Positions 34,371 through 45,922 of a stretch of 64,000 nt of DNA are shown piece by piece; the first letter of the stretch is position 1, and each line of letters begins with the position of its first letter. The translations under genes and the position numbers were made by a program. Below the pieces are notes generated by a model. That model saw nothing but the letters and a program-made list of their open reading frames with translations, was not told the origin of the DNA and searched no databases. This stretch comes from Eurosta solidaginis (lineage: Eukaryota > Arthropoda > Insecta > Diptera > Tephritidae), in NCBI RefSeq assembly GCF_040869045.1, contig NC_090319.1:346064302-346128301 (forward strand), read 5' to 3'.

Positions 34371-35049
34371 AAATTATTATCACTCATAGTCGCATCAAAC
34401 TCCATTTTGGTGTAAATTATCTCGGTTCAAGGGCAAAACGGAACGGTTTTCCGCCATCCCTTGTGAAATTTGGTTTGGAGACTAGCCGGTTTCGGCTTTG
34501 TGCCATCCTTGGTATCATTTTTAGTTCAAAACAACTGGAAAGTGCCCCTATTCTCTGGAACCAAACGTGCACTGCTCATATGCTCTTTGATTCTATACAG
34601 GTCGCGATTCAGCTAAGCAAATGCTTGACAGTCATCGCCTCTTGCCAGGTAGCGAGGTCTATCTGGCCTGTTGTTGATTGTAAGCTATTAGAGTTATATA
34701 TTCAAGTTGACTGCAGTCTCCAATGGAGTTCATGCGGTCCGTCTTTAAATCTAGAACAGTCCAAGCTGTGTAAGCCAAGATGATATCATCCAGTCACTTT
34801 ATACTCAGCTGTCCAGTCTTTGCTGGAACAAGATTAAAATACATATATATGTCGGTGTGTGTTCGACGCTCTGAGAAAAAGCTACGGGTCGACATCTACC
34901 CTTATACGTAACACTATCGTGGCCACGCAGCGAGTCGCTGAAGAACTGGAAGCCAATATCTCAGCTAAAGAATGTCGTAACACAACTGATTAAAAAAGTG
35001 ACTTAGGACGCTGTTCTCTCTCATACTAATCTAACCTAGGAAGAAACAC
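34371..35049. other. Intergenic, no gene recognised
   Basis: A + strand open frame at 34463..34783 (106 codons) has no recognisable domain. The GC content is somewhat higher than the flanks, suggesting an unidentified element remnant. Confidence 0.4.
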
Positions 35050-35253
35050 CGAAACAGGCGCGCCAGTCGCTTCTTCGTTTGATTAACTGGCGCCGACTGG
35101 TCACACCAAAGGAATTTAATTAATTTTCCACCTGGACCTTCCAACGGAGTGAGGGCCGCCCTCTTCCTATGCTTCCATAGGCGGGTTCCGGTAAAAATAC
35201 TTTCTTAGCCGAGCCTCATCTTCAATACGCATAACATGGCCTAGCCGGCGGAA
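35050..35253 (-). mobile_element. RTE-like LINE, 3' coding fragment
   Basis: The reverse strand reads words such as TAGGCCATGTTATGCG and GGAACCCGCCTATGGAAGC, plus GTGTGACCAGTCGGCGCC. All match the C-terminal coding end of the LINE at 35350..37725. It has frame breaks and is cut at both ends. Confidence 0.75.
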
Positions 35254-35549
35254 CCGCTTCTTTTTCCAATTTGGATGGTGATTGTATTGCTAGTGCATAA
35301 TAGTGAAATTATCAACGCACTGAATTTCGTAAATACATATATTGCAGGCTGCCAATGATTTCGCAACTCGACTCTCACACCTGCTCTCTGAGAGCACTAC
35401 TTAGCCTGAAGGAATACAGGAGCAGTGGGAGCATATCTCCAAAGTACTTCGTGTTGCCGCCGAGGAAAAAATTGGTTACCGGCGGCCACGGAAAAACAAC
35501 TGGTACGATGAAGAATGCCGCGTTGCAACCGAAAGAAAAGACGCTGCCT

Positions 35550-35748
35550 CATGGAACTTGGGGGTGGGGAGGGAGGGAATGGCCTGAAGGTTTAATGTGG
35601 CCACATAAATCGTTCCCGAAATGGTCGGGCTAGCACCTTAATGGTTGTGGTACCGGAGCGTGCCGGATCTGTATCCGGGAAAGGACCATTACATCGATAA
35701 CACTCCCCAAAGCCTTCGGGGAGCAACCTTATCGCTACAACAACAACA
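35550..35748 (+). mobile_element. SINE family B, 5' truncated, with 9-bp duplication
   Basis: It starts inside the SINE at CATGGAACTTGGGGGTGGGG and ends in the (AAC)n tail. It is flanked by ACGCTGCCT (35541..35549, 35749..35757), and the LINE coding sequence resumes exactly after the second copy. 5' truncation plus a short duplication is the footprint of LINE-driven retroposition. Confidence 0.92.
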
Positions 35749-35888
35749 ACGCTGCCTACAGGGCTACGTTAAAAGCGAGCGCAACAAGAGGAGTGTGTGA
35801 ACACTACCGCGATTTTAAGAGGGATGCGAGACGCCTTTTCAGGAAGAAAAAAGCAGAGGCAGAAGGGCGTGAGTGCGAGGAGCTTGAG

Positions 35889-35930
35889 ATGCTTACTTAC
35901 TTACTTAATTGGCGCTTAACCGTCTAAACG
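35889..35930 (-). mobile_element. Tiny inverted copy of the LINE's own 3' tip
   Basis: TTACTTAATTGGCGCTTAAC, then CGTCTAAACGGTTATGGC, is the reverse complement of the LINE 3' end at about 37680..37715 (GGCCATAACCGTTGAAACGG, TTAAGCGCCAATTAA). It lies inside the same LINE's coding part, so a second, extremely short insertion of the same family in inverse orientation is likely. Confidence 0.65.
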
Positions 35931-37748
35931 GTTATGGCTTGAGCTGCTAGCCACCAGGAATAACGGCCGAAAATTTTACCGAAATTTTTACACACGGAAG
36001 GTCTTAAGACCGGGGCAAACTCCTGTAAGAACGAAAACGGCGACCTTGTAACTGATCCAGAGAGTACTTAGATTGTGGAGGGAACACTTCTCTGATCTCC
36101 TAAATGGAGACAACGATTTACAGCACAGAGATGACGAACCCGATCCCGCGATGATGATGCAATAAATGTCCCCCCACCTGATTATGACGAAGTCAGAATA
36201 GCAATAACCAGATTGAAAAACAACAAGGCCGCGGGCGCTGATGGATTGCCTGCGGAGCTATTCAAATACGGCGGCGAGGAGTTGGTAAGGCACATGCATC
36301 AGCTTCTTCGCAAAATATGGGCGGATGAGTGCATGCCCGACGATTGGAATCCAAGTGTTCTTTGCCCAGTCCACAAGAAGAGGGATACTGCAAACTGCAC
36401 CAACTATCGCGGAATCATCCTTAATATCGCATATAAGGTCCTGTAAAGTGTATTGTGCGAAAGATTGAAGCCCACCGTAAATCAACTGATTGGACTTTAT
36501 CAGTGCGGCTTCAGACCTGGTAAATCTACCATCGACCAGATTTTCACAAGCGCCCATTCTTGGAAAAAACCCGGGAAAAAAGAATCGACACACATCACCT
36601 CTTCGTCGATTTTGAAGCCGCCTTCGACAGCACGAAAAGGAGCTGCCTATATGCCGCTATGTCTTAATTTGGTTTCCCCGCAAAACTTATACGGCTGTGC
36701 AAAATGGCTTTGAGCAACACCATCAGCTCAGCCAGAATTGGGAAGGACCTCTCCGAGCCGTTCGAAACTAAACGAGGTTTCAGACAGGGGGACCCCCTAT
36801 CGTGCGATTTCTTTAATTTGATGCTGGAGAAAATTATACTAGCTGCAGAACTTAACCGCACTGGAACAATATTATATAAAAGCGTGCAATTACTGGCATA
36901 TGCTGATGACATTGACATCATCGGCCTAAACACCCGCGCTGTTAGTTCTGCTTACTCCAAACTGGAAAAAGAAGCGATAAAGATGGGTTTGATGGTGAAT
37001 GAGGACAAAACGAAGTACCTGCTGTCATCGAGCAAAGAGTCAGCGCATACGAGTCATGGCAATCACGCTACTGTTGGCAGCCATAATTTCGAAATAGTAA
37101 AAGACTTCGTTTATTTGGGACCCAGCATCAACACTAACAACATCAGCTCCTAAATCCAACGAAGAATCAATCTTGCCAATAAATGCTACTTTGGACTAGG
37201 TAGGCAATTGATAAGTAAAGTCCTCTCTCGGCAAACGAAAATCATACTCTACAAGCCACTTATCGTACTCGTTCTGCTATATGGTGCAGAAGCATGGACC
37301 ATGACAATAGCAAATGAAGCGGCTCTGGGAGTGTTCGAGAGAAAAGTTCTTCGAAAGATTTGTGGACCTCTACGCGTTGGCGATGGCGAGTACCGAAGAA
37401 GATTTAACGAAGAGCTGTACGAGCTATACGCAGACATCAACATAGTCCAGCGAATTAAAACGCAGCGGCTGCGCTGGCTAGGCTATGTTATGCGAATGAA
37501 ATATGACGCTCCGGCCAAGAAAGTGTTTCTATCGGAACCCGCCTATGGAAGCAGAAGTAGAAGGCGGCCCCAACTTCGTTGGAAATACCAGGTGGAAAAC
37601 GATTTAAAATCCCTTGGTGTGACCAATTGGCGTTGGTTGGCAGAGAGAAGGAGCGACTGCCGCGCCTTGTAGGACGGCCATAACCGTTGAAACGGTTAAG
37701 CGCCAATTAAATAAAAAATAATATATATATTCTGGCTGATTTAATCAT

Positions 37749-38749
37749 GGCTGTCATGGAATCCAATTGCTGTCGGAATCGGATTTAAAAACGACAAAAA
37801 AATAACTTTGGTGTCATGAAATCCAATGTTATCGGTTTAATGTTCGAATCGGAATTAGTGTCGGTTTTAGGTGTCACAGAATCCAATAATATTGGTTTTG
37901 CTATCGGAAACAAACCAATCAGTTAAATGCCATTGGATTTCATTTTTTCATAGTTTTTTTCTCTTGCAGTTGAATATTTTCTAAAAATGTAAGTAAATAA
38001 AGGTTTATTTTATAAAAATAAATGTAAATTTATATATATTTTCATTCTTAATAGGGGAAAGCATAAAAATTCAATGCAAAACAGTATTTTGACTAAATCT
38101 ATGGAGAAACATCCAGATATTCCGAAGGGCTTCACAAAGCACATCATATAAAATCGTTGACACCGTGCTTCTACCTACACTCATGCTAGAATCCTTGCTA
38201 ACTGATCTTTGATAGGGTCCTTCAGCTAAAAATCGTAACGTAGCTGCTAGTTGCAGCACTGGCAGAACTTTCGAGCGGGTTACGCATCCTTCAATGGTGT
38301 CCAATACCATTCGGAAAGCCTCTTTGCTTATGCGGTAGTATGCAATGTAACTGCAAATACACTATACATATCTAGAAACCCACAGAAACAGTTTATTTAC
38401 GCTCTCTCTGGAAACTCAAATGGATTGCTGCGATCTCTCCAAAATTTTCCTTTTGACCTTCTAGCAACTTTCTTCTTCCAATAATATAAATGCTACAACT
38501 GCTGATGCTATTTTGATGTCAATCAATTTTTTTATTGCTGTTTAAATGCACAAAACAACTATTTTATAAAATATTGCCAAAAAAATTAACATCAAAATTG
38601 CCCGTGCACCGCAAAACAGCTGATTCGAACATCGGTTTTATTTACATCCGAAAGAAGCAAAACCAAGACGGTTTTATGACACCAATTTAAATCAATATTG
38701 GTTTATAATTCCGACAAAACGCAAAACCGACTTGGATTCCATGACAGCC
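37749..38749 (-). mobile_element. PIF/Harbinger derivative 2
   Basis: The ends GGCTGTCATGGAATCCAA (left) and TTGGATTCCATGACAGCC (right) are perfect inverted repeats. Internal relatives of the end (GTGTCATGAAATCCAA, GTGTCACAGAATCCAA) lie near 37810 and 37872. It contains a - strand HARBI1-like fragment (38071..38452). It is about 1.0 kb, so internally deleted. Confidence 0.83.
38071..38452 (-). pseudogene. HARBI1-like transposase, front portion
   Basis: On the - strand an upstream piece reads WRDRSNPFEFPER (about 38450..38410). After a probable intron with acceptor TTTGCAG, the reading resumes as YYRISKEAFRMVLDTIEG, then LQLAATLRFLAEGPYQRSVS and STVSTILYDVLCEALRNIW, to a stop at 38071. RSNPFE..., RISKEAFRMVL and LRFLAEGPYQRSV are typical of the front of PIF/Harbinger transposases. 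The DDE catalytic core is missing. It is one of three independent Harbinger pieces in this window. Confidence 0.8.
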
Positions 38750-38830
38750 CTGAATAACATGAATTTGGATAAAGCCTTGGTCTTCTTAAATTTCGCAACC
38801 ATATAATATTATTAATTTTTACAATTGTTC

Positions 38831-38836
38831 TTTATT
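38831..38836 (-). terminator. BOD1L1: Poly(A) signal AATAAA of the BOD1L1-like gene
   Basis: TTTATT on the + strand, AATAAA on the - strand, lies 79 bases past the stop codon at 38915. It supports 38915..39051 as the true last exon. Confidence 0.65.
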
Positions 38837-38914
38837 AAATTTTCTTATATAAATCTATAATTAATAATTTCTAAACTTATTTACCTAATATTTTACAAAT
38901 ATAAATATATTTAT

Positions 38915-39051
38915 CTAAACTATAGCGTTCATACCGCGACGACGAGATCTTTGACTTAAAACAGGTCGCGGTTTATATAGATCCTCATTGTTATAACGCT
39001 GCTGAGTTGATTTATTTACAGTACGTCGAGCACGCTTCACTTGTTGCACTT
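38915..39051 (-). CDS. BOD1L1: BOD1L1-like gene, last coding exon
   Basis: A short exon, too small and in the wrong frame for simple frame searches. The acceptor is ATATTTTACAG at 39052. The phase completes the G left by exon 5 to make Glu. It encodes EVQQVKRARRTVNKSTQQRY, then NNEDLYKPRPVLSQRSRRRG and MNAIV before TAG. The basic DLYKPRPVLSQRSRRRG tail looks conserved and non-random, and an AATAAA follows 79 bases later. The intron between exons 5 and 6 is 6.9 kb and full of mobile elements. That this exon belongs to the gene is inferred from phase, splice sites and strand. Confidence 0.82.
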
Positions 39052-40092
39052 CTGTAAAATATCACACATAATAAATTGTTATGATAAGTAATTAATCTAG
39101 ACATATTAGACAAATATTTGTTTATAACTATAGCGTATTTTGTAATAGAAACAAATAAGATATGTAAAATAAATGAAAAACACGTAGAAGTAAAGTGATA
39201 GGTAAAAATTGAAGTTATTAAATTGAAAAACACACTCAAATTAATGAACAATTGCTTACCTATTGGCATGACATTGCAGGATATTTGCTTACATATATAC
39301 ATATGCATATCTTTTTATAATATATTTATAGAATATAATTCTTATTTTTCATGCGATACGCATACGCTTTCTACAACAAGTTTATTACCAGAGTTTTTCT
39401 TTTATTATTCGCTTCATATTCTAGATTCTTTTTTATTCTTTTGGGTTAAATTGTATGTTTATCTAAAAATCAATGAAGAACAGAGCGAAAAGTCAGAAAC
39501 GACATTATTACATAATAAATTAAATTAATGTAATAATTAAGAATTGAAATTTTAATACAAATTTTTCTACCATCAAGTGATTGTTATGTAAAGTGTAAGA
39601 TATATATCTTTTTATTTTTTTGAAAATACTTTATATTTCGACTAAAACTTTTAAATAGAATTTGAACTATAATTTCTATACATTGGCCGTGTTTTCTTTA
39701 CTTGCATATACAGTTATGTGAAAAATAATACACTGAAAGAAATGGTGCTAGTAAAATCAACAAATCGCTTCTGTTGTTCTTGACTTAACAGAGATTCGGT
39801 AAAATTTATCGAATTATGGTTAATTCGACCGAGTTCTTTGTCAAGCGAACAAATTAGTTTAGCCATGTCAACAGAAGAGAAATTGTCTCTCATTAGTTAA
39901 CAAAAATTGAAAAAAATTGAAAGATTCCTAATCAAGCTAACTGTTTTTTTTTTTTTGTTAACACAACTGATCTCACTGGTCATTTCAACAGCGATCAATA
40001 GTCAATACATGAGCAAAATTCAAAGAGAATTTTTCGCTCACTGCTCTCTCTATTTTGTACTTATGTATGCACATATTTACGTATGTATATAG
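39052..40092. other. Intron of the BOD1L1-like gene, no repeat recognised
   Basis: AT-rich intron DNA. From 39720 to 40480 there are facing words (AATAATACACTGAAAGAAAT against ATTTCTTTCAGTGT-like) that suggest another foldback element around the SINE at 40093. Confidence 0.4.
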
Positions 40093-40312
40093 CGGCCGCC
40101 GTGGTGTGATGGTAGCGTGCTCCGCCTACCACACCGAAGACCCTGGGTTCACATCCCGGGCAAAGCAACATAAAAATTTTAGAAATAAGGTTTTTCAATT
40201 AGAAGAAAATTTTCCTTGGCGGGGTCGCCCCTCGGCACTGTTTGGCAAGCACTCCGAGTGTATTTCTGCCATGAAAAGATCTCAGTGAAAACTCATTTGC
40301 TCGCAAATGCCG
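40093..40312 (+). mobile_element. SINE family A, 3' end missing
   Basis: It begins GCGGCCGCCGTGGTGTGATG with a B-box-like GGGTTCACATCCC and matches the family through CTCAGTGAAAACTCATTTGC. It then stops near GCAAATGCC, lacking the last third and tail. A 3' loss is unusual for a retroposon and implies a later deletion. Confidence 0.85.
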
Positions 40313-40847
40313 CAACATACATACGTACTTTCGTACAAAGCCGTCCCAACAACTTTTTATGTTCATTTGACTACTAAAACGGTCAATTACGAATCAACGA
40401 TTTGTGCGCAGTTGATTCAGCATCTTGTTGCGATGGATAAAAATTGACAGAAATTTCGGTTGATTTCACCAGTCTTTCTTTCAGTGTAGGGACAGAGCTG
40501 CAACAAAACTTCAATTCAGTAGATTCCAAGAAGTGTGCCGAGTAATTTGTTTTCAACTAACTGCATTTTATTTTTACTCAGTCTTAAAAGAAATAAATAC
40601 CGTTTAAAAAATCCAAATTATTTTAACACATTTCAATGAAAATCATTTCGTCTACAACAAAGTCAGTGAACGGTTGTACGATTTAATAAGGACAGTTAAA
40701 TATTTATACTTAAACGTGTATTTTTTAATAGATATGGTAAGAATAATGCTTGCAGATTGATACTAATGTCTACTACAATTTGGAATTTTTCGTAATAAGC
40801 AGATATGGGAAAGGGCAAGCATTGCGATCCGAAAACGCGAGAACATA

Positions 40848-41965
40848 TGGGGTATTCCATCCCATTTCGACCAATTTTGAACCCGACCCCTTTAGAATTG
40901 GCTGAAAGTTTTTCTTCTTTTTCTAGCTTACGAAAGACGTTTTTCAGAATTTTTTCAAATTTTTTCATCCAATTCAAAAAAAGTTATGAATTTAAAAAAA
41001 AAACACCGTTTTTGTTTTCAAAATGCTATAACTTTTTCAAAAATTAACCGTTTGGGATATTTTTTTTTTTTTTTAATTTGTTTTTAAATGTACTTTTCGG
41101 AAAAAATACAAAAAAAATTTTAAAGTTTTTTTTTGTAATTTTTCAGTTTTTCCAGATTTTTCGAATTTTGCCATTTTTTTTTCTCATAAAAAACTTCAAT
41201 CAATTCTTCAATCATCCCCACTAATCCCGTAGTGGGCCGATAATTTTTTTTAATTGAAAAAAAAAAAAAAAATTTTTAATTTTTTTGTATTTTTTCCGAA
41301 AAGTACATTTAAAAACAAATTTAAAAAAAAAGATCCCAAACGGTCAATTTTTAAAAAGTTATAGCATTTTGAAAAAAACACCGTTTTTTTTTTTAATTCA
41401 TGACTTATTTTGAGTTGGACACCGTTTTTGTTTTCAAAATGCTATAACCTTTTTCAAAAATTGAGCGTTTGGGATTTTTCTTTTTTTTTAACTTGTTTTT
41501 AAATGTAATTTTCGGAAAAAATAAAAAAAAATTTTAAAGTTTTTTTTTTCAATTATATAAAAAAAAAATTATCGGGCCACTCCGGGATTAGTGGGGATGA
41601 TTGCAGAATTGACTGAAGTTTTTTATGAGAAAAAAAAAAAATAAAAAAATGGCGAAATTCGAAAAATCTCGAAAAACTGAAAAATTTCAAAAAAAAAAAC
41701 TTTAAACATTTTTTTCTATTTTTTCCGAAAAGTACATTTAAAAACAAATTAAAAAAAAAAAATGATCCCAAACGGTCAATTTTTGAAAAAGTTATAGCAT
41801 TTTGAAAACAAAAACGGTGTTTTTTTTAAAAATTCATAACTTTTTTTGAGTTGGATGAAAAAATTCTGAAAAACGTCTTTCGTAAGCTAGAAAAAGAAGA
41901 AAAACTTTCAGCCAATTCTAAAGGGGTCGGGTTCAAAATTGGTCGAAATGGGATGGAATACCCCA
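40848..41965. mobile_element. 1.1-kb near-perfect palindrome, TA target duplication
   Basis: The ends TGGGGTATTCCATCCCATTT and AAATGGGATGGAATACCCCA are perfect inverted repeats flanked by TA (40846..40847, 41966..41967). The arms of about 400 bp carry GGGTCGGGTTCAAAATTGG and its complement. The interior is made of repeated poly(A)/poly(T) and AAAAACGGTGT-type words with several inverted sub-blocks. The TA duplication marks a Tc1/mariner-type MITE. It split the start of another transposase. Confidence 0.92.
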
Positions 41966-42417
41966 TATTAAAAACGTGGTGAAACAGGGGACATCGTACG
42001 AAAAAGTGAAATATTCCAAAAACAATGGTGGAAAACGCAGTTTAGTGGATTACCCGGGTAGAAATGCGTGGCAGAAAACCAAAAATCACCCCGATTAGAA
42101 AAAAGAATCCTTTTATTTCATCCAAACGAATTAAATGTGAGTTAAATATTGATGCCGAATTGTCAGCTATTCGCAAAACTCTTATTTAAAAAACTGTGAA
42201 GTTTAGAAAAGTGTCTATGTTGTCCAAAAAGAACGTGCAACAAAGACTAACCTTTGCGGGGGAACATTTGTTTTGCTCTGAAGAAAAGTGGAGTAACATT
42301 CTTTGGTCTGACGAAACAATCCCGCATTATCAGTGATTTGCACCAGATGGCGCAACACTGAATAAATATAGTTGGTAAAAAGGAATAGAAGTAGCAAATT
42401 TGCCAGTCAAACAAACC

Positions 42418-42718
42418 ACCGCTGTATAGCTAAATGGTTAGCCCAGCATGCCTAAAGCTTACTGATGATGAAGGCTTAGCACCCTTCGAAATGGATCTAT
42501 CTGCGCAGCTATGGCAGGTTGTCTGAAAAATTTTCTACTTATTATTCCAAAAACAAAATACAATTTTTCAAATTTAGAAAAATTAAAAAATAACAATAAT
42601 TATCATTAGAAAAAAAGTATTGTTCTGGCCTTGAGCTCAAATCGAACCTTGAATTATTTATCAATAGGCCGACAACAGAAACAAAAATAAATTTGTTTAA
42701 CTCAGACTGAGGTATTCA
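42418..42718 (+). mobile_element. SINE-like insert in the Tc1 pseudogene
   Basis: It starts CCGCTGTATAGCTAAATGGT, resembling a tRNA/A-box head (TAGCTAAATGGTTAGC). A body follows (GATGAAGGCTTAGCACCCTT, GAAATGGATCTATCTGCGC), then an AT-rich part with GAGCTCAAATCGAACC. It interrupts the reading between WSDE and the KPGGG block. I am not certain of its class, and no clear target duplication was seen. Confidence 0.6.
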
Positions 42719-43226
42719 TCATGTAAGAAGCCGCCAAACGCAGCATAAATCCTAAATATACCATAAAAACCATAAAACCTGGTGGTGGAAACATTATGGT
42801 CTGGAGAGCATTGTCATACAATGGTGTAGGACCACTCCACCGCATACAGGGCACTATGAAAGCAACCAATTATGTTGCAACTCTTCAATAATGCATGCTA
42901 CCGTACGCTGAAGATAATATGCTACTAAGGTGTATATATCAGCAGGACAATGATTCAAAACACACCGCAGTGTACAAAAGAGTAGTTCAGAATCGACACT
43001 ATCAGTGTTATGGAGTGGGCACCACAGTCGCCAGATCTAAAATTTGCGGAATACCGTAAAAGCATCAATAAGAGGAAAGTATCCAAGTAACAATGATGGG
43101 CTTTGGGAAGTTATTAAGGATTCATGGAATGCAATTCCGGTTTCGGTCTGCCAAAAATTATTTGATTCCATGCCGAAACGATGCCAGTCGGTTATAAACA
43201 ACAGTGGCTTTTCAACAAATTATTAA

Positions 43227-45068
43227 ACTAAGTAGAAACTAATTTTTAAACAACTGAATACAATTTGTTTATTTTTTTGGCCTCATATCGTTACTTTTTA
43301 CTCCAAACAAGAAGTGTCCTTATTTTGGTGTTAAAATTGCAAGTTGCATAAAAAATTAAAATAAAAAGCAACAGGTTGCCAAATCGGGATAAAACTATAC
43401 AAACACCTGTTTTCCAATTTATCAGCTATAAATTAGTTTAGTTAACACCCTTTGAATTTGTCACCCATTTTGAATCTGCATCATAATTATAAGGAGCATG
43501 ATACTGTCCTTATTATATTTCACAAAACGTATGTACATACATCTGCGTTTGCGACTAAACAAACGCTTATCGGCAATAGTGGAAAAGTGGAGAGTAGAGG
43601 AGACACACACTTTTAGTACTAATTTTATGCGCAACAATTTCATAAGTGCAGACAAAGTTATGCACTTAGCAGTCCATATAAAGTTTAGGTGTATATGTAT
43701 ATGCGCGTAAAAAAAACACAGCTTTTATATAATTATGTATTAGAAAATGTATTAGTGCAACTTTTTTAGTACATACATGCAATAGTGGAAATTAATTGGT
43801 TTTTATGTGCGAATGTAAGACAAAGGAATCTTTGGCAATATCTTTGCGAAAAAGATTTTTATATCAATGCTATTTTACTTCTTAAGTTAACTTATAACAA
43901 GAAATGAATAAATAAAAAAAATTAAATGGGTGTGGCACCGCCCCTTTTCTGACCGAGCATTATCTCAAGTTTTAGAAGCCATAAATCGAAGACCAGTTGA
44001 ATTATCTTAACAAACTTCGGTTCGCATATTTTTTTCACAACCTCAAATATTCCTACCAAAACTGAACGAAATCGGATAAAGTTTGCATATACTTTTTTCC
44101 TTTACAAAGACAAATATTTTTAATAAAAGTGGCAAAAAAGAGCTACACAAAAAAATTGCTATACCTTTTAACGCGCTGAGTCTGAATTTACTGTCTGAAT
44201 TGGTTAAGTGAGTCCAAGTGCGACCTTAACCTCAAAAAAAAACGCACCATCATGACTTGCTCCGGTTTTTAAGGATAGGTCCGACCTGTTAAGCTGGTTC
44301 TGATTCAGCGGACCAAAATACAAGGAAATACATGTGTCGCATTACCAGATCTGCCAACGTTTCGGGCTGTGCACAGATGCTTAAAAAAGCGAATTGCCTT
44401 TACAGTCCCGTTTCGGATCAAACCGAACAAAAGACTCACTACAGAGAATGCGTTTTTTGCGGGACCCGCTCAGGCGGTTAAAGGGTTTGATAAGCGCAAT
44501 ATATAAATTTCCTGTCCCTACCACCGTCTGCCAACTAGGAAATCGCTTGTTACGCGTATTTACTCTTGTTACCGAAATATTCTTCTGAGCATCTTTCCGT
44601 ACTGTGTCGCGTTCCTATTCCAGCTCCTCGACGGTCACTGTTTGTAATATTTGTTGCAACCCTGAAATCTTTGGCACTCGCATCTCGACGTCGGTCAGTA
44701 TTTGAAATCAAGTAAACTTGGTACTGCTCTAAGGGTATTATTTATGTAAAGCTGCACTCGTCCCATGTGAAGAAACCAGTCGCAGTCAGTAAATGGCTCA
44801 CATTTTTTTACACGCAAAAGTCCCGGAAAATATACGATGTGAAGACAGAACTATTGCCCCAGATGTTTTCAGATGGATTGCCCTCTCTCGCTGCAGCACT
44901 CTTGGTCCGAAAAAACCACAAGGACTTTGAAAATAAAACCATAACGACTAGGAGATAGTTGTAGGCTCTCTCCATGGGCCCTCCGTGGTCGTTGTGGGGT
45001 GGAACAACCATCGCAGCAACCGTGTGCAATATGTGGAGTAAGCAACTTCTACACCCGAGTAATTTTAA
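43227..45068. other. Intron with decayed repeats
   Basis: 43505..43725 matches 53605..53960 in several words (ACATCTGCGTTTGCG-like, TATAAAGTTTA, AATTTTATGCGCAACAATTTC), so it is a copy of an unrecognised MITE. 43925..44100 (GTGGCACCGCCCC) looks like a diverged piece of the dispersed element of 62402..64000. No gene frame is convincing. Confidence 0.5.
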
Positions 45069-45294
45069 TGTTGTTTTTGTTGTTGTAGCGACAAGGTTTC
45101 TCCCCGAAGGCTTTGTGGAGTGTGAGGGCCCTTTGGCGGATACAGATCCGGTACGCTCCGGTAACACAGCCCATTAAAGTGCTAGCCCGACCATCTCGGG
45201 AACGATTTATATGGCCCCTTGAATCTGGTATTTTAGTCGCCTCTTACGACAGGCATACCTACAGCGGGTATATACTAACCCCCTAACCCGCTGG
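45069..45294 (-). mobile_element. SINE family B
   Basis: The - strand starts CCCAGCGGGTTAGGGGGTT and contains GTCGTAAGAGGCGACTAAAA and GATGGTCGGGCTAGC, with an (AAC)n tail that gives TTTTTGTTGTTGTAGCG on the + strand. Its middle is shorter than in the copy at 12574..12911. It lies in the last intron of the BOD1L1-like gene. Confidence 0.88.
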
Positions 45295-45922
45295 GTTATT
45301 TCATAATTTACAGCTATAAGGATGTTAGCAAACAAATTGTCAATTTTGCACACTTGAACGGATTTGATGAACTACCACATACGTATCAGCCCAGTCCCTG
45401 ACCTTAACAGATGACTTCGAAACATACGGTTCAGGCCGATTTATAATGAACCATTCGACTCAGATTTTGACATTGACAAAGATGAGCGTCACTTAAGTGT
45501 TGGACCGTACATAAACCACATTAAACTCATCTGCAAAAGTTTGGGGAAAGCAAATGGCAATTATAATTATTTGATGTTTAATTTTTTATTTTTATTTTCG
45601 GTAGTTATGGTTCGACATGTAAGTTGGGAATGAAATGTTAATGGACTGGTATATGATAACTGCCCATAATATTTCAATGTTTTTTTCCAATAAGGAAATT
45701 CCAAGTAACTTATCAAAGAGAACTAGTTTTTGGGTAACTTTTCCAGTGTGATTTTAAAATGAACGAATTTGGTTAATGTCAGTGTTTGCAATAATTCTAC
45801 AACTACTATCTACACACCAAAGCCAATATTATTTAATATACAGAAACATTAAGCCAGTTATGTACAATAATTTGTATTTACATAGTATATTAACACTCAA
45901 AAATTGTTATTTAGTTACTCAC

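Larger units (their letters stand above)
35350..37725 (+). mobile_element. RTE-like non-LTR retrotransposon, 5' truncated and broken
   Basis: This is the back half of an endonuclease-reverse transcriptase. In order: the linker EEKIGYRRPRKNNWYDEECR (about 35455..35530), WREHFSDLLNGD (about 36070), NNKAAGADGLPAELFKYGG (36218..36275), NYRGIILNIAYKVL, YQCGFRPGKSTIDQIF, ETKRGFRQGDPLSCDFFNLM, the polymerase box AYADDID at 36895..36915, and a C-terminal block LYKPLIVLVLLYGAEAWTM ending WLGYVMRMKYDAPAKKVF. Several stops and frameshifts (near 36150, 36444, 36600 and 37150) make it inactive. The 3' end reads AACGGTTAAGCGCCAATTAA and then A-rich sequence. The endonuclease domain is missing. RTE is my best clade guess. 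Confidence 0.85.
40805..43226 (+). pseudogene. Tc1-type transposase, broken and twice interrupted
   Basis: The frame begins MGKGKHCDPKTREH at 40805 and is split at once by the palindrome 40848..41965. It resumes at about 41970. Visible blocks: QRLTFAGEHLFCSEEKWSN, ILWSDE (first catalytic Asp near 42310), then after a second insert, KPGGGNIMVWRALSYNGVGP, YQQDNDSKHTA (second Asp region near 42946) and MEWAPQSPDL with a Glu following (about 43015..43055). WSDE, DND.KHTA and WAPQSPDL are the DD34E-type Tc1 signature. Stops and at least one frameshift between the second Asp and the Glu make it inactive. Possible terminal words ATAAGGACA lie near 40687 (+) and 43312 (inverse). Confidence 0.82.

Noticed and set aside
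34463..34783. 106-codon + strand frame
   Set aside because: No recognisable domain and no supporting splice sites. Left as unknown sequence.
36258..36933. - strand frames opposite the LINE
   Set aside because: Shadows of the reverse-transcriptase coding strand.
45915..45922. Gly-Glu-stop as the end of the BOD1L1-like protein
   Set aside because: A consensus GTGAGT donor begins two codons before this stop, and a phase-matched exon with a stop and AATAAA exists downstream. Retained only as an alternative ending.
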